Both the position numbers and the translations under genes were made by a program. The notes beneath the pieces are model-generated. The model was not told the origin of the DNA and ran no database searches. It saw nothing but the letters and a program-made list of their open reading frames with translations. 64,000 nt of DNA from Rebecca billardiae RCC1528. Taxonomy: Eukaryota > Haptophyta. The DNA is taken from assembly GCA_965240325.2 (NCBI GenBank), contig OZ251230.1, forward strand, positions 682,001 to 746,000, in the 5' to 3' direction. Positions 27,977-39,910 of the stretch are shown piece after piece. Positions within the stretch are counted from its first letter, which is position 1. Each line of letters starts with the position of its first letter.

Positions 27977-29453
27977 TTATCGCAGCGCCATCCAGAAGGC
28001 CAGCGCAAGGCCCAGGCCTTCGCGCATGCCCAGCATCGCGCAGACCAGTGTGATCGCGCACACCTGAGCGTGCTGCGAGCGGCTGAGCTGCGCTCGCGAC
28101 TCCCACAGGCTCTCGCGCAGCACGACCACGCCCAGGTGGAGCGCCATCGCGCCGGGCAAGCAGCTGCGGGCGCGCGGAGGCGCGCGCGGGGGATGGGCGT
28201 GCCGCGATGAGCGCCGCCGCCGCGCGCGCTGCGCGCTGCGCGGTGTGGCGGCGCTGCGCAGCGCAGCCGCACCGCGGGATGAGCTGCACGAGTGAGGGGC
28301 CGACCAGCAGCAGCGCCGCAAAGGCCGGCGCGAGCAGCGCGCGGGAGAGGGTGCCGCCGCCGCCCGCGTAGTAGTACACCGCCGAGTTGGCGTACGTCAG
28401 GTAGTTCGGCGGCGCGCCGAGGCAGCCCGCGAGCAGGTTGGAGAGCGCGTGCGCGCGCAGCTCGGCGCTCACGTCCGCCTTCTCGCGCGTGGTCGCGCTC
28501 AGCGCGGGCACGTTCAGCGGCACATGGAGCACGCCGAAGGCGGTGAGCGCGGCGAGGGTGGGCAGCTGCGAGGGGAGCACGTCCCACGCCACGGCGCGCA
28601 TGTCGAGCGTGCGCCACAGCACCAGCACGTCCCGAGACCCCTCGCCGTCCCCCGCAGCGTACACGAGCCCGAGCCGCCGCGCCTCGCCCAGCCCCACGCC
28701 CGCGGCCGCACGCGCCGCGTGGAAGGCGAGGGGCAGCGCGGAGTAGTACAGCGAGAAGAGCACGGGCGCGCGCACGCGGCGCGCGATCAGGAAGTACAGC
28801 AGCACCACCGCCGCCGAGAGGCCCCACAGCGGCAGCAGCGGCGGCGAGAGCAGTGCGCGCACGCCATCGAGTGAGAGCAGCCTCAGCTCGGCGCCCGTGG
28901 ACGCGTCCACGCCCACGCGGAGGACGAAGACACCGATGCCGCCCATGCAGCCGGTGACGAGGTGCGGTGGGATCGCGCTGATCGCGTCGCTCCACCCGAG
29001 CAGCCACAGCGCGTAGAAGGCTGCACCGATCAGCACGGAGCTCGCCGCGTGGATCGCGAGGATGGTCGGCAGCACCGCCTGCCCCCGCCCGGCGGGCTCG
29101 AGCTGGCCGAGCACCTCGGTGGCAATCAGCTGCATGAAGGGGAGGTTTTCCACCATCATCAGCCCCGTCGCGCAGCTCAGCGTCGACATCCGCGCAAGGA
29201 CGGCCTGGCAGGTCGCCGTGGAGGCGACGAACATCTGAATGCCGAGCGCTTGCGGCACGGCCATGCCGGGCGGGAAGAAGGCGAGTCCGTACGCTACCGA
29301 GCACACCTGCGCGTACAGCGTGCACAGGCCGAGGGCGAGCGTGCGGCGCAGCACGAGGCTGGACGATGCGGCCTCGTCTGCCTGCGGCGCCTGCTGCGAC
29401 TGGATCAGAGCCACCGTCTCCAGCTCATCGTCGTGGTGTTCGTCGGACTCCAT
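27977..29453 (-). CDS. SulP/SLC26-like anion transporter without a STAS domain
   Basis: Two exons, 29453..28273 and 28163..27977, encode 455 residues. At least eight hydrophobic segments are visible. The second half has the SulP-type order: SQLPTLAALTAFGVLHVPLN, PPNYLTYANSAVYYYAGGGG, FAALLLVGPSLVQLIPRC, then, after the intron, LPGAMALHLGVVVLRESLWE and a last helix CAITLVCAMLGMREGLG. The 109-bp intron (GTGCGG...CGCAG) splits an Arg codon; without it the frame loses the membrane pattern. The protein stops just after the membrane domain, so the cytoplasmic STAS domain of classical sulfate transporters is absent. The substrate (sulfate, another anion, or an amino acid as in fungal Vsb1-like relatives) cannot be read from sequence. 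It is divergent from the Pkr1-like gene. Confidence 0.75.
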
Positions 29454-29651
29454 GGATTCTTGCAATGTTGCCGCTGGCAGTGGTCAGGCAGTGTTTCGTC
29501 CGGCCAGCTGCAGGACCGCCGTCGCCGGCGACCGGAAACCACGTCGACAGACCTGGACCGCGCGGGCGGGCGCGCGGCGGCGGAGTTCGAACTTCGGCGA
29601 CGAAGACAGTCGTCGAAAAAAGTCAAAAACACAAACAGCTTCTCAACAACC
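29454..29651. promoter_or_regulatory. Shared divergent promoter region, SulP-like / Pkr1-like
   Basis: 198 bp separate the ATGs. The stretch next to the plus-strand start is A-rich (aaaaaagtcaaaaacacaaa), unlike the GC-rich surroundings, as expected for a 5' leader. Confidence 0.45.
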
Positions 29652-30048
29652 ATGGCGACGGCTGCACATGGCCCATCAGCGGAGGATGAGCTCCCCGCGC
29701 CCCTGCAAGGGATCATCTCCCTCCTTGAGCCGGGCACGCGGCCCATCGTCTTCACCTTCTTCAAGGCCGTGACGGTCGCGCTCGTGCTCTGCGTCGCAGG
29801 CATGCTCGCCACGCTGGACGTCGGACCGGATGTGGCGATTCACCTGAAGGTCTTCCTCGGGCTGTCGGTCGTGCTGATGGTGATCACAATCTGGTGCGCG
29901 CGCGCGCGCGTGCGCATGCGGCGTTGTGCCGTCCCTCCTGAGCCCGTGCCTCGTTGGCGCTGCGTGCGGCAGGTTCTTCGGCGAGCTGCAAAATGCACAG
30001 GCGGCGCAGGCTGCGGAGAAGGCGGGGGACAGCAAGAAGGACAAGTGA
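29652..30048 (+). CDS. Small two-helix membrane protein, Pkr1-like (V-ATPase assembly) candidate
   Basis: Two exons, 29652..29893 and 29973..30048, encode 105 residues. After a short acidic N-terminus come ISLLEPGTRPIVFTFFKAV and two hydrophobic helices, then a hydrophilic tail FFGELQNAQAAEKAGDSKKD. The 79-bp intron (GTGCGC...GGCAG) splits the Trp codon. The pattern (an EPGT-type motif, two close helices, a short cytosolic tail rich in Glu, Gln and Lys) resembles Pkr1, an ER protein that helps assemble the V-ATPase Vo sector. Similarity is mainly architectural, so the assignment is tentative; the gene itself is well supported by the frame-restoring intron. Confidence 0.6.
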
Positions 30049-32329
30049 CGCGGCGCGATGCCTGCGCCCAGGCTTCGCGCCGCGTTCGACGACGTGCCGT
30101 GTCGCATGCGCAGTCGTGCGCTGGCTGTGAGCCAGGGGCCTTGTGGATGCCACCCGCAGCAGCTTTGGCCGCCTCCTGCTCTGGCGGCTGATCGGGCCGC
30201 GGAGACTACGGGAGAGTCGGAGACTCTGCTCTCGTCGTGACTGGTCTGTCTTGGCGTCACGGCTGATCCTTGGGCGCCTGCCGATGCTGCCCGGCGACGG
30301 CAATGCGTCGGTGGAATGGCTCAGTGCTCATGAGACAGCGAGTAGTGCCGCGCAGCCGTGCAGGCCCGCGGCCAGCCGGGCCCGCAGCGGGCGGCACGCC
30401 GGCCTCGGGACTCTGCATCAGTGGCAGTGCCAGTGGCCTACCGCCACACGCTTGTGACAGTTACAGCCACGCGGGCCGCGGCCGGCCGGGAGCCAGTCGG
30501 CGGCTCCTGGGAATGGGATTGATCTGAACCACTAGTGTCTTTGACATGCCGTGTCACACCGATCGCGATGTGATGCCGACATGCCGGCCCGGCGACTGTT
30601 ATTCATCGATTTCAGGGAATGACCCGTTGCACGCGTGAGCGCCGAAAAAACGACACTTTGGCAGTGATAGTCATCACCGTCGCCGCATCGTGGGCATGCC
30701 GCTGCCGCCGCCGGCGGCGGCAGCGGGAGCGTGGCAGCAGATCTACCACCTTCCGCGTTACGCGCTGCGTCGTGCGCGCCAGGTGGCAGGTTTCCCAGGT
30801 CCGCCGCGCGGAAGGCAGCGTGAGCGGTCGGCGAGCGCACGGAGGTGAGAAGTAAGCGCGCATCGTGAGAGCTTCAGCAGCTTGCCCACGCGCTTCACGA
30901 AGGCGGTGCGGTTGCGTGCGCACGCCTTCTGTACCCGTACACGCGATCAAAGCGTGAGCCACTCCCTAGGTCTTGCCTGCGCATCGCGGGCCGCGCCTCG
31001 TCTCCTGAATCCTCGTTCACGAGGACAGCACGTGTATCCGTGTACGCGCTCGCGGCCGATGGCGGCTCCCCGCGTCGAGAGCCGTTTGGCTGGAGCCGCA
31101 TCCAAGGGCATATATCGTCACGGCCCCACCCGATGCTGACGCTGAGGTGGCGTGCTTGCCGAAGGTAGCCGCATTGGCTGATCTCTCTGCCTTTGGGCAA
31201 CCCTTTGCAACCGCGCCGGCTCACGCTGCCAGCGCGCGCGCGGCGTGGCTTCGTGGTGGACACCTGCCCTGGGTTTTGTCGTTCGTTCTCAGCGACGGTT
31301 GGGTCGATTGACATGCGGATTGGATTGGTGCATTGCGAATCGGCTTCGCAATGCACCATTGCGCTCGGATCGGCGCGGACGTCAGCCATGCGGCAGCGCG
31401 AGCGACAAAACCGCGAGATTTCATACGCTTGTCGTTTTTTCATACGCTCACGGTTACTCACCCGTGCAACGGGTCGAATCGTGAACTCGGAATCAGGGCC
31501 GCCGCCCGTGCCCGCCATCATATTCATGAATCATGATCAGCCCATCACGGCCCCGAGATTAGGCACTCAATCAGATCCGACGCCGCGGCCCGGCTGCCGA
31601 CGCCGGACCCGGTCCAGCGTGACTGTGGCTGTGCCATGTGCGTCACTGCGTGACTGACAGACGGTGAGCGGACCATCGACGACGACCAGCCCGCGGCCGC
31701 GCTGACGCGGAGTGCCGTCTTATGACGCGGCACTGAAGACTGAAGTCAGACTGCGAGGCTGGCTAAGTGATGAACCGGTTTGGCGGTTGAGTCATTCAAT
31801 CTCATTCTACAATGATTTGACGACACAGGTAGGACGACGCGGGTCTCCTGATTCGTCGGTGGCAGTGCCCGATCGTCGACTCACTGTGACGCGGTTGAGC
31901 CGTGAGCCGGAGCGGGCCCGGCAGTGCTGAGTGCAACTGCAGACCGGACCGGAATGCAGAGTCGTTGCAGCCTCCGCCATGTTAATGTACTTGTCAATCC
32001 GTGCGGGCGTGAGTCACGTGAGCTGACACTCAGCAGTTAGCTGCCGGAGAAGGTGACGCCGCGGCCACGACGCAGCACTGACGCCGTGTCCGACGATCCA
32101 GGCTGACTGAGTGAGTGACCAGTTGTGAACTGTGAGTGACTGGCTGAGCCACTTTTTAGCCCGATTCCGGGAACGCGGGTGGAAGTCCTCAAAGCCGGAC
32201 TCGTGCTCGCCGTTGGCAATTTATGTCTCCGCGACCAACGGCCTGCTCCCGTACCGTACGCTTTTCGGCCGCGAGGGGCGCAGTGCGCCAGTGCCGCAGT
32301 CACCGGTAGGGTTGGCCACGGCCGATGTC
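30049..32329. other. Gene-poor stretch
   Basis: About 2.3 kb without a gene I can support. Stops are frequent in all frames compared with neighbouring coding DNA. Contains a perfect hairpin at 31326-31358. Several short GA/CT and CGG-type simple runs are present. Confidence 0.5.
31326..31358. repeat. Perfect 14-bp-arm hairpin
   Basis: The arms tggtgcattgcgaa and ttcgcaatgcacca flank a 5-base loop (tcggc). A stem this long and perfect is unlikely by chance in 2 kb. It lies in the gene-poor gap. It could be a transcribed hairpin (small-RNA precursor), a terminator-like structure, or part of a mobile element. Confidence 0.8.
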
Positions 32330-34455
32330 ATGACGACAACGGTGGTGCGAGGCGTCCACGAGTTCCGCCCGGAGGGCCAGCGGGAGGCGTTCACGTGCAC
32401 GCACGTCGCCATCGTGCAATATGGTTCGCGCGCGTCGCGCCGCGCCTGCAGCACCAAGAGAAGTTGCCTAAGCTGATTCGCGCGCCCACCCGCCCGCCCT
32501 GCCGCACAGGCCAGTCGCCATGCCTCATGTATGTCGGCAGCCCGCTGCCGGCGGCGGGCGACCGGCGCGCGAAGGTGCAGCCACGCGCGCGAGCCGCTGC
32601 CCCCCCTCCGTGCCTCTCCACCCCGCAGCCGTGCTGGTGACTGCGACGCACGTGGGTGCCGCGTGCCAGACGCCGCCTGACGCGGCGCGCACCGCCGCCC
32701 GCGCACGCGCCGTCGCCCGAGCAGCGAGCGTCCGCCGAGCCCGCGCAGGCTGCCATCTTCGCGCCGATCAAGGACACCATCTTCTACGGCGAGAACCGCG
32801 GGGACGGCAGGCTCAACCTGATCTCGGCCGGCCACGGCAAGCTGAGCCTGCGGCCCGAGCTGAGCGATGAGGACTCGCTGCGTGCACTGGGCACGATCGC
32901 TGAGGCGGTGCAGAACGGCGAGCACTCGCTCGCCCTGGCAAGCGAGCTGCCGACCAAGCAGCAGCTCGAGCAGCTCCTGCGCGAGCGCGGGGAGCTGCGC
33001 GCCGCTGCGGACGGGAGCGCCAAGAAGCGCAAGGTGGGGGGACCGTCGGCCGTCGCGCCACGCAACTCGCTCTCGGGCGTGAGAGCGGGCGCTGCGCGGC
33101 GCGGGGGCGCCTTCGGCATCGAGCTGGGCCTGTCAGCCGACGACAAGGCGTGGCGGCCGAGCGCTGGCGTGGGCGCGCACGGCGAGACGGGCGGCCGGCG
33201 CGCGCCGCTCGACGCTGGCGCTGCCCGCGCCGCCCCGGCCGCGGCGGCCCCGCCGCGCGCTCCCGGCGCCGGCGCGCCGCCGCGGCAGGCCCAGCACGGC
33301 GCCGAGGCGCCCGCGCCCGCGCAGGCCCGCCCGCCGCAGCCGCACCCGTGCGAAGCGGTCAGCAGGCCGCCTCCGCCGCCCCCCGCCGCCACGCGGCGGG
33401 AGGGGTCGGGAGGCGGCGCGCTGGGCGCGTCGCACAGGTACGGCTGCGGCGGCCGCGGCCAGCTGCTCGAGCACCGGCGCGGCTTCCACAACCCCGGGAC
33501 GCTGTGCTACGTGAACGCCACGATCGTCGCGCTCTTCCAGGCGCGCGCCTTCGTCGACGCGCTCTGCGCCGACGTGGCTGCCGCAGAGGCGGCGGCGAAG
33601 GCGCGCGGCGCGGCGGGCGCGCGCGGCGCGTCGCCTCCGGTCTCGACCGAGCTCGCGCGGCTGGGCCGCGAGTTCCTCGCGCGGGAGCGGCGCGTGCGCG
33701 TGCGCGGGAGCGCGGGCACTGGCGGCTCGCGCGCGCCCGTCGCCGCCGCGATCGGCTCCGCCGTCGCCGAGCGGCCGATGAGCGCCCTCGAGCTCAAGGC
33801 GCGCGTGGGCGCGCTGCGCCGCCAGTTTGCGCCCAACGCGCAGCAGGACGCCCACGAGCTGCTCTTCGACCTGCTCGACGTGGTGCACGGCGAGCTCGAC
33901 GGGGCGCGGGGCGCGGCGGGGGGCGGCGGGAAGGGCGCGCCGGGCGCGCAAGCCGACGGCGGCGCGCGGAGCACGGCGCGCGCGCCGCCGGGCGGCGCGA
34001 GCGGCGCAGCGGCGGAGCCGACGCCGACGGCGGCGGCCGGCGCCCCCGCCGCCTCCGACGGTGCGGGCGCAGCCGCGGCGGCGGCTGGTGGCGCGCCCAC
34101 GCCGCCGCCCGTCGCCACGTCGTCGACGGCAGCCGCTGCGGCGACGTGCGCCACGCCCGCGGCGCTCGCCGCGCTCGAGCACACCCCCGACGAGCCGCCC
34201 GCCGCCGGCGCCGCCAACGCTGCGGGGGGCGTGGGCGGCGCGGCGGGCGGCGGCGCGGCGCGTGTGTGCACGGCGGCGGGCCCAGCCAAGCCGGGTTGCA
34301 CGGCCGTGTCCATGCACTTCCATGCCGAGATCTCGCGCAAGTTCGAGTGCTCGCGCTGCCGGCGCACGTGGACGGCGGCGGCGCCGGAGCTCAGCTCGAT
34401 CATCTCGCTCGATCTGCCGCCCAAGCCGCACAGCGGCGGCGGCGGGGCGCAGGCA

Positions 34456-34503
<48 letters not shown>

Positions 34504-36354
34504 CATGGCGGCAGCGGCGCGCCCCCACCGGCTGGCCGCCATCCGAGCGCGAGCGCTTCGCCCGCCTCCTTGCAGGCGCTGCTTGAGACGTACTTCACGC
34601 CGTTCGACGTGGAGGTCCGGTGCGAGACGTGCGCGCACTCGAGCGCGCGCGTCACCCCGGTCCTCGCCTCCCTCCCCGCGTCGCTCGCGCTGCACCTGAA
34701 GCGATTTGAGATCGAGCCGCGCACAGGCCAGAGCGCCAAGCGCTCAGACCCGGTGCGGCTGCAGCCGCTCATCGACCTGTCGTTCGCGTGCACCAAGGCG
34801 ACGCGGCTGCCGCCGCCGAGCGCGCGGGGCGGCGGGGAGCGCGCCGCCGCGCCCTCGCCGCCGCGCGAGCACCTGCCGGCTGCCGCCCCCGCGGCGGGCG
34901 CGCCCCCGCCGCCGCCGCCGCCGCCACCCTCGTGTGCCCCGGAGCCTCGGCGGCAGCTGCAGTACCCGGGGCAGCAGGAGGGCGCGCCGCCGGAGCCGCG
35001 GCGCGCGGCCGCGCCAAGGGCGGGGGCGTGCGCGGCGGGTGGCCCCGCGTGCGCGCTCGGCGCGAGCGCCAACGGGCGCGGCGCGGCGATGCAGCGCACC
35101 GCCGCCGCGCGCGGGCCGCAAGGCCCGGCGGCGCGCGCTTGCGCGGGCCCGCGCCCCGCGGCACAGCCGGCCGTCCCGCCGCGCGGCGACGTCGGCGGCG
35201 GCGGCGGCGGCGGGCGCGGCTCGATGGCCAGCCGAGTGGGCAGCGGCGAGCGGCGCAAGCAGCAGGAGGACAACGAGCTCGTGCGCGCGCTCGAGGCGTC
35301 GCAGCTCTCGTGGGCGCTGGAGCAGTCAGTCAAGCAGTCAGTCAAGCAGTCAGTCAAGCGGTCAGTCAAGCAGTCAGGCGAGCAGTCAGCCAACCTCTCG
35401 CTGGGGCAGTCGCTGGAGCCGGGGCAGCGGGCGGAGGCGGCGCAGACCGCGCGGCCGGCGGGCGCGCGCGGTGCGGGCGCGGGGTCTGGCGCGCCCGCGG
35501 CGGTGATCGACCTGTGCGACGCGGCCGCGCACGACGAGGGCGGAAGCGACGGCGGCGGCGGCGACGGCGGCGACGGCGGCGGCGACGACCGCGGCACCGG
35601 CGGCGCCGGCGGCGGCCACAGCGCCGAGCCCGGCGATGGTGGCAGTGCCTTGGCTGCGGGGCTGCCGCCGCGCGCCGCTGCGTTGGCGCCGGAGGCCACG
35701 AGAGGCGGCGCGCCTCTCGGCCCGCCGCCCCAGCACGCCGCCATCGACCTCTCCATCCCGAGCCCGCGGCAGCAGACTCACGCCGACGACGGCGCAACCC
35801 CGGGCTCCGGAGCGCTGTGCGGCGGCACGGCCGGTGCGGCGGTGCGCGGCGACAAGGAGAACCGCAGGCCGGACGGCTCGACGGGCCAGAGCCCGGAGCG
35901 CACGCCCGTGCGCGCGCAGTACGCGCTGCAGGTGCGTGCGCGCATGCTCGCGCCCCCCGTGCCGACGCGACGCGACGCGACGCGACGCGCGCTCAACTCC
36001 CGCGCCGGCGCGGCGCGCTGGGCGCGCGCAGGGCGTCGTGCAGCACATCGGCCCGAGCGCGCAGTATGGGCACTACGTCGCCGCGACACGCGACGCGGCG
36101 TCAGGGCTGTGGACGCATCACGACGATGTCCACGTCACGCAGGTGTGCGTCCGCTCGCCGCGCCTGCGCACTCCCCTTCCCACGCGCGGCGCGATGCCGC
36201 AGCCGCTCACGCCGTGCCGCTCCGGCCGGCCGGCCGGCCGCGCTCGCGTGCGTGCGCATCGGATGCTCGCCTGCAGGGCGGCGGCGACCAGGTCCTCGAC
36301 GACGCGCGCATGCTCACACAGGCGTACCTGATGATCTTCACGCTCGTGCCTTGA
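32330..36354 (+). CDS. Ubiquitin-specific protease (C19) with UIM
   Basis: The firm exons are 32749..35931, 36032..36142 and 36277..36354 (1123 residues). A first exon 32330..32413 (28 codons) is a guess based on an ATG and a phase-0 GT; no ATG exists between 32638 and the domain. The Cys box is GFHNPGTLCYVNATIVALF (Cys codon at 33505, oxyanion Asn five residues earlier), then the QQDAHELLFDLL box, the zinc-binding FECSRC...CETCAH pairs, and SLALHLKRFE. The His box, QHIGPSAQYGHYVAA, with the following HHDD, lies across a 100-bp intron. A 134-bp intron precedes the last exon. Between boxes are very long Gly, Ala and Pro inserts. EDNELVRALEASQL (near 35270) fits the ubiquitin-interacting motif and is followed by tandem SVKQ repeats. 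Predicted to remove ubiquitin from proteins; the substrate is unknown. Confidence 0.88.
35322..35392 (+). repeat. 12-bp coding repeat (SVKQ)n in the protease
   Basis: cagtcagtcaag is repeated five to six times with small changes and encodes Gln-Ser-Val-Lys units right after the ubiquitin-interacting motif. The length is likely polymorphic. Confidence 0.85.
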
Positions 36355-36708
36355 GCCCGCGCCGCCCCGCTTGCCGTGGAGCGGCATTTCTTACGGAGCG
36401 CCAGGCCCAGGTGGGCGGTGTGCCCGTTCACGAAGGGGGCCTGTTCATGAGGAGTGCTGAAGGTAGATAGATACGCCGTGAGGTTCGTTACGAGTACCGT
36501 ACCGATGTACCCGTCCTGGGTACTCCATTCTGTAGGTGCGATTAGGGGAAATCGCGGTGCAGTCAAGCCTCCCCAGCACGGGAGCTGTTCAGCGCCCAGC
36601 TGTTCACGGGCGGCCTGGGGGCGCAAGCCGTGCGAACACACTCCGGCTTGGCGGCGCCGGCTGCCGAGCCTCGCCGGCCGCGGCGGTCCGCGCGGCCGGA
36701 TCGCGCAG
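36355..36708. other. Short intergenic spacer
   Basis: A 354-bp spacer between two plus-strand genes. It must hold the 3' end of the protease gene and the promoter of the armadillo/IQ gene. No motif stands out. Confidence 0.5.
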
Positions 36709-38077
36709 ATGGTGGACGTGAGCCAGGGGGAGATCCAGACTCTCCTCGATGAGGTCTGGTCCACCGACACGATGGTGCGCCAGAACGCGGCCGCGACGCT
36801 CTCAAAGGTTGCGGCCAAGGCGAGCGACCCGATGCTCGAGGAGCTGAGTGCGCACTCGCCGATCTTCGTGGAGCTCCTGATGGAGGTGCGCGGAGCGCGT
36901 TGCACACGCGCACGCTCGCCGCGCCTCGCCGCGCCCCCACCTCCCGCCTGCCCCGCGCGCAGACGCGCGCACGACGGCCGCCGGTTACTGCTGGGCTCAT
37001 CACGCGCTCGCCGCCGCCGCGCGCGCGCGGCGTGCGCCAACCCGCGCAGGACGAGCCTCTGCTGCGCGCGTACACAGCGTGCATCATCGCCAACGTGGCC
37101 TTCCTCGAGGTCGGGCAGAAGCGGGTGATGGAGGCGGGCGGCGTGCCGCTGATTGTGCGGCTGCTGCGGCAGCGCGACCGCAAGGTGCAGCTGCACTCGT
37201 CCGCGGCGGTGCAGAACCTCACGTACAAGAACCCGCTGTGCTGCGCGGCTGTGCTTGAGGAGGGCGGCGAGAAGTGGCTGAACAAGCTGCTCCGCCATAA
37301 GTCCGAGGACATCCAGCAGTTCGCCGCGGGCGCGCTCGCCAACCTGCAGCTGTACCGGCGCTCGCTCGAGCAGGACCGGGCGGGCAAGGGCGGCAAGGGC
37401 GCGTCGTCGAAGCGCTCGTCTGCGCGGTCGACGCAGGCAGCGACGCAGATCCAGGCGGCCGTGCGCGGCCACCTCGCGCGCGTGCGGTACGAGGAGCTCC
37501 TGCGCGACCTGCACGGCCCGAACGCCGAGCGCAGCAGAGCAAGCGGCATGGGCAACGGCTTTGGCAGGCGGCAGGCCGCGGGCACCACCGACCTGGTGGG
37601 CAGCAATCGGTACGACGTCTTCCGCGTGAAGGACGTGCGCACACAGCTCGACATCCTGCCGCCGTCGCTGCCGCCCATCGGCGGCGGCGGCGCCCCGCCC
37701 GCCCAGCGCTCCGCCGCCATCCGCAACGTGGGCGCGCTGCAGCCGGCCGTCCCCGGCGCCTCGACCAAGGGCGGGCCGCGCCGGCTCGAGCCGCTGTCCA
37801 AGCCACCGCCTCCACGTGCGCGCAGCGCGCCGCGCGGCCGGGCGCGCGCGAGCAGCGGGGGCGAGGGCCGGCGTGCCGACCCGCGCGTGTGCTCACGCCC
37901 CCCGCGCGCGCCCGCGCCGTGCCGCCCCGCGCAGTGAACTCGATGAGCCTTCTGAACGGCGGGGGCGCGGGCGGCGCAGGGCCCGCGGCTGCGAGCGCGC
38001 CGCCCATAGCCTCGGTGGGCCAGCAGCGTGGCGGGGGCAGCAAGGCGCTGCCTATGCTCACCGGGCGGAGGCAGTGA
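36709..38077 (+). CDS. Armadillo-repeat protein with IQ motif
   Basis: Three exons, 36709..36885, 37050..37815 and 37935..38077, encode 361 residues. Residues 1-155 are armadillo/HEAT-like helices (MVRQNAAATLSKVAAKA, ACIIANVAFLEVGQKRVMEA, VQLHSSAAVQNLTYKNPLCC, QQFAAGALANLQLY). About residue 190 is an IQ motif, ATQIQAAVRGHLARVRYEEL, predicted to bind calmodulin or a myosin-light-chain-like protein. The remainder is Pro/Ala-rich. Introns of 164 bp (phase 0) and 119 bp (phase 1) both have GTGCGC donors and CGCAG acceptors, and the second replaces an arginine-rich read-through with NSMSLLNGGGAGG. Likely a cytoskeletal or flagellar scaffold, but that is inference. Confidence 0.8.
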
Positions 38078-38702
38078 GGCCGGCATGCGGCGCGGCGGGT
38101 GTGCCGCCGCGCCGCGCGGCTCCTGGCCGCCGCTCGCGCTCGCCAACCTTCGCGAGCCCGTTTGTGTGCGCTTCGATCCTCACGACGGACCACCCGGCGA
38201 ACACCCGCCGGCGGTCTCGGTCGCGTGTGCCGGCGGGTGCCACCGGCCATCGCTGCGCACGCACCCGGCAGTGGGCGCTTGCCGGGCGACGCCTGTGTCT
38301 TGCCACCCATGGCGCTGAGGATCACTCGCGAGCCCTGCGCAACGCTGCTCGGGTCACGGCTCATGCCGGTGAGTCGTGACGGCGCCATGACCCTCACTCA
38401 CCCAGCGGCCAGCAGGCGCAGTGCCACTGCCAGGCCCAGGACCCGGATGGCGATAGCCTCAAGCCCTGGGCTCACGGCGGCGTCCGACTGTCCGAGAAGT
38501 CGGCACTCGGCCACTCGCCGGATACGACGGCGGAGTTGCTGCGGCGCGCGCGCTTGCGGGCGGAGTTGCGACTACGACGATATTCATTATTCTGCTGATG
38601 TAAGTCGGATGACGGGTGTCACGACTGACTCACGACGAGTGTACAGTCACGACACTGACTCACGTATAACATGCAATTATTATTGATTGACGCGGACATA
38701 TC
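38078..38702. other. Intergenic
   Basis: No gene is recognised; it ends in (TA)n. Several cgactcac-type direct motifs occur around 38600-38670 without clear structure. Confidence 0.5.
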
Positions 38703-38719
38703 GATATATATATATATTG

Positions 38720-38750
<31 letters not shown>
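38703..38750. repeat. (TA)n tract, left flank of fold-back element
   Basis: Interrupted TA run (38703-38715 and 38722-38750), the counterpart of the long right-hand tract. The two may be one microsatellite split by the insertion. Confidence 0.9.
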
Positions 38751-39723
<973 letters not shown>

Positions 39724-39910
39724 CGATGATGTCGACGACGGCGTATGAAGCCTATGATGCCGCGCCGACGATGGCGGCGACCAAGTTACTGCTGAAAGTG
39801 AGTAAATAAACTATCGTCGCACGGTGCCTGCGTCGCCGTCAGCCGATCACACGTCACCACGGGCACGGCGTGGCGGCGTGCTCCTCACTGACAGGCCTCA
39901 CGGCCACGCC

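Noticed and set aside
32414-32748. Firm 5' exon for the ubiquitin protease
   Set aside because: Two donors (after 32413, GTGCAA; or near 32345, GTGCGA) are in phase, and the intron would be longer than others; the exon is kept only as tentative in the gene entry.
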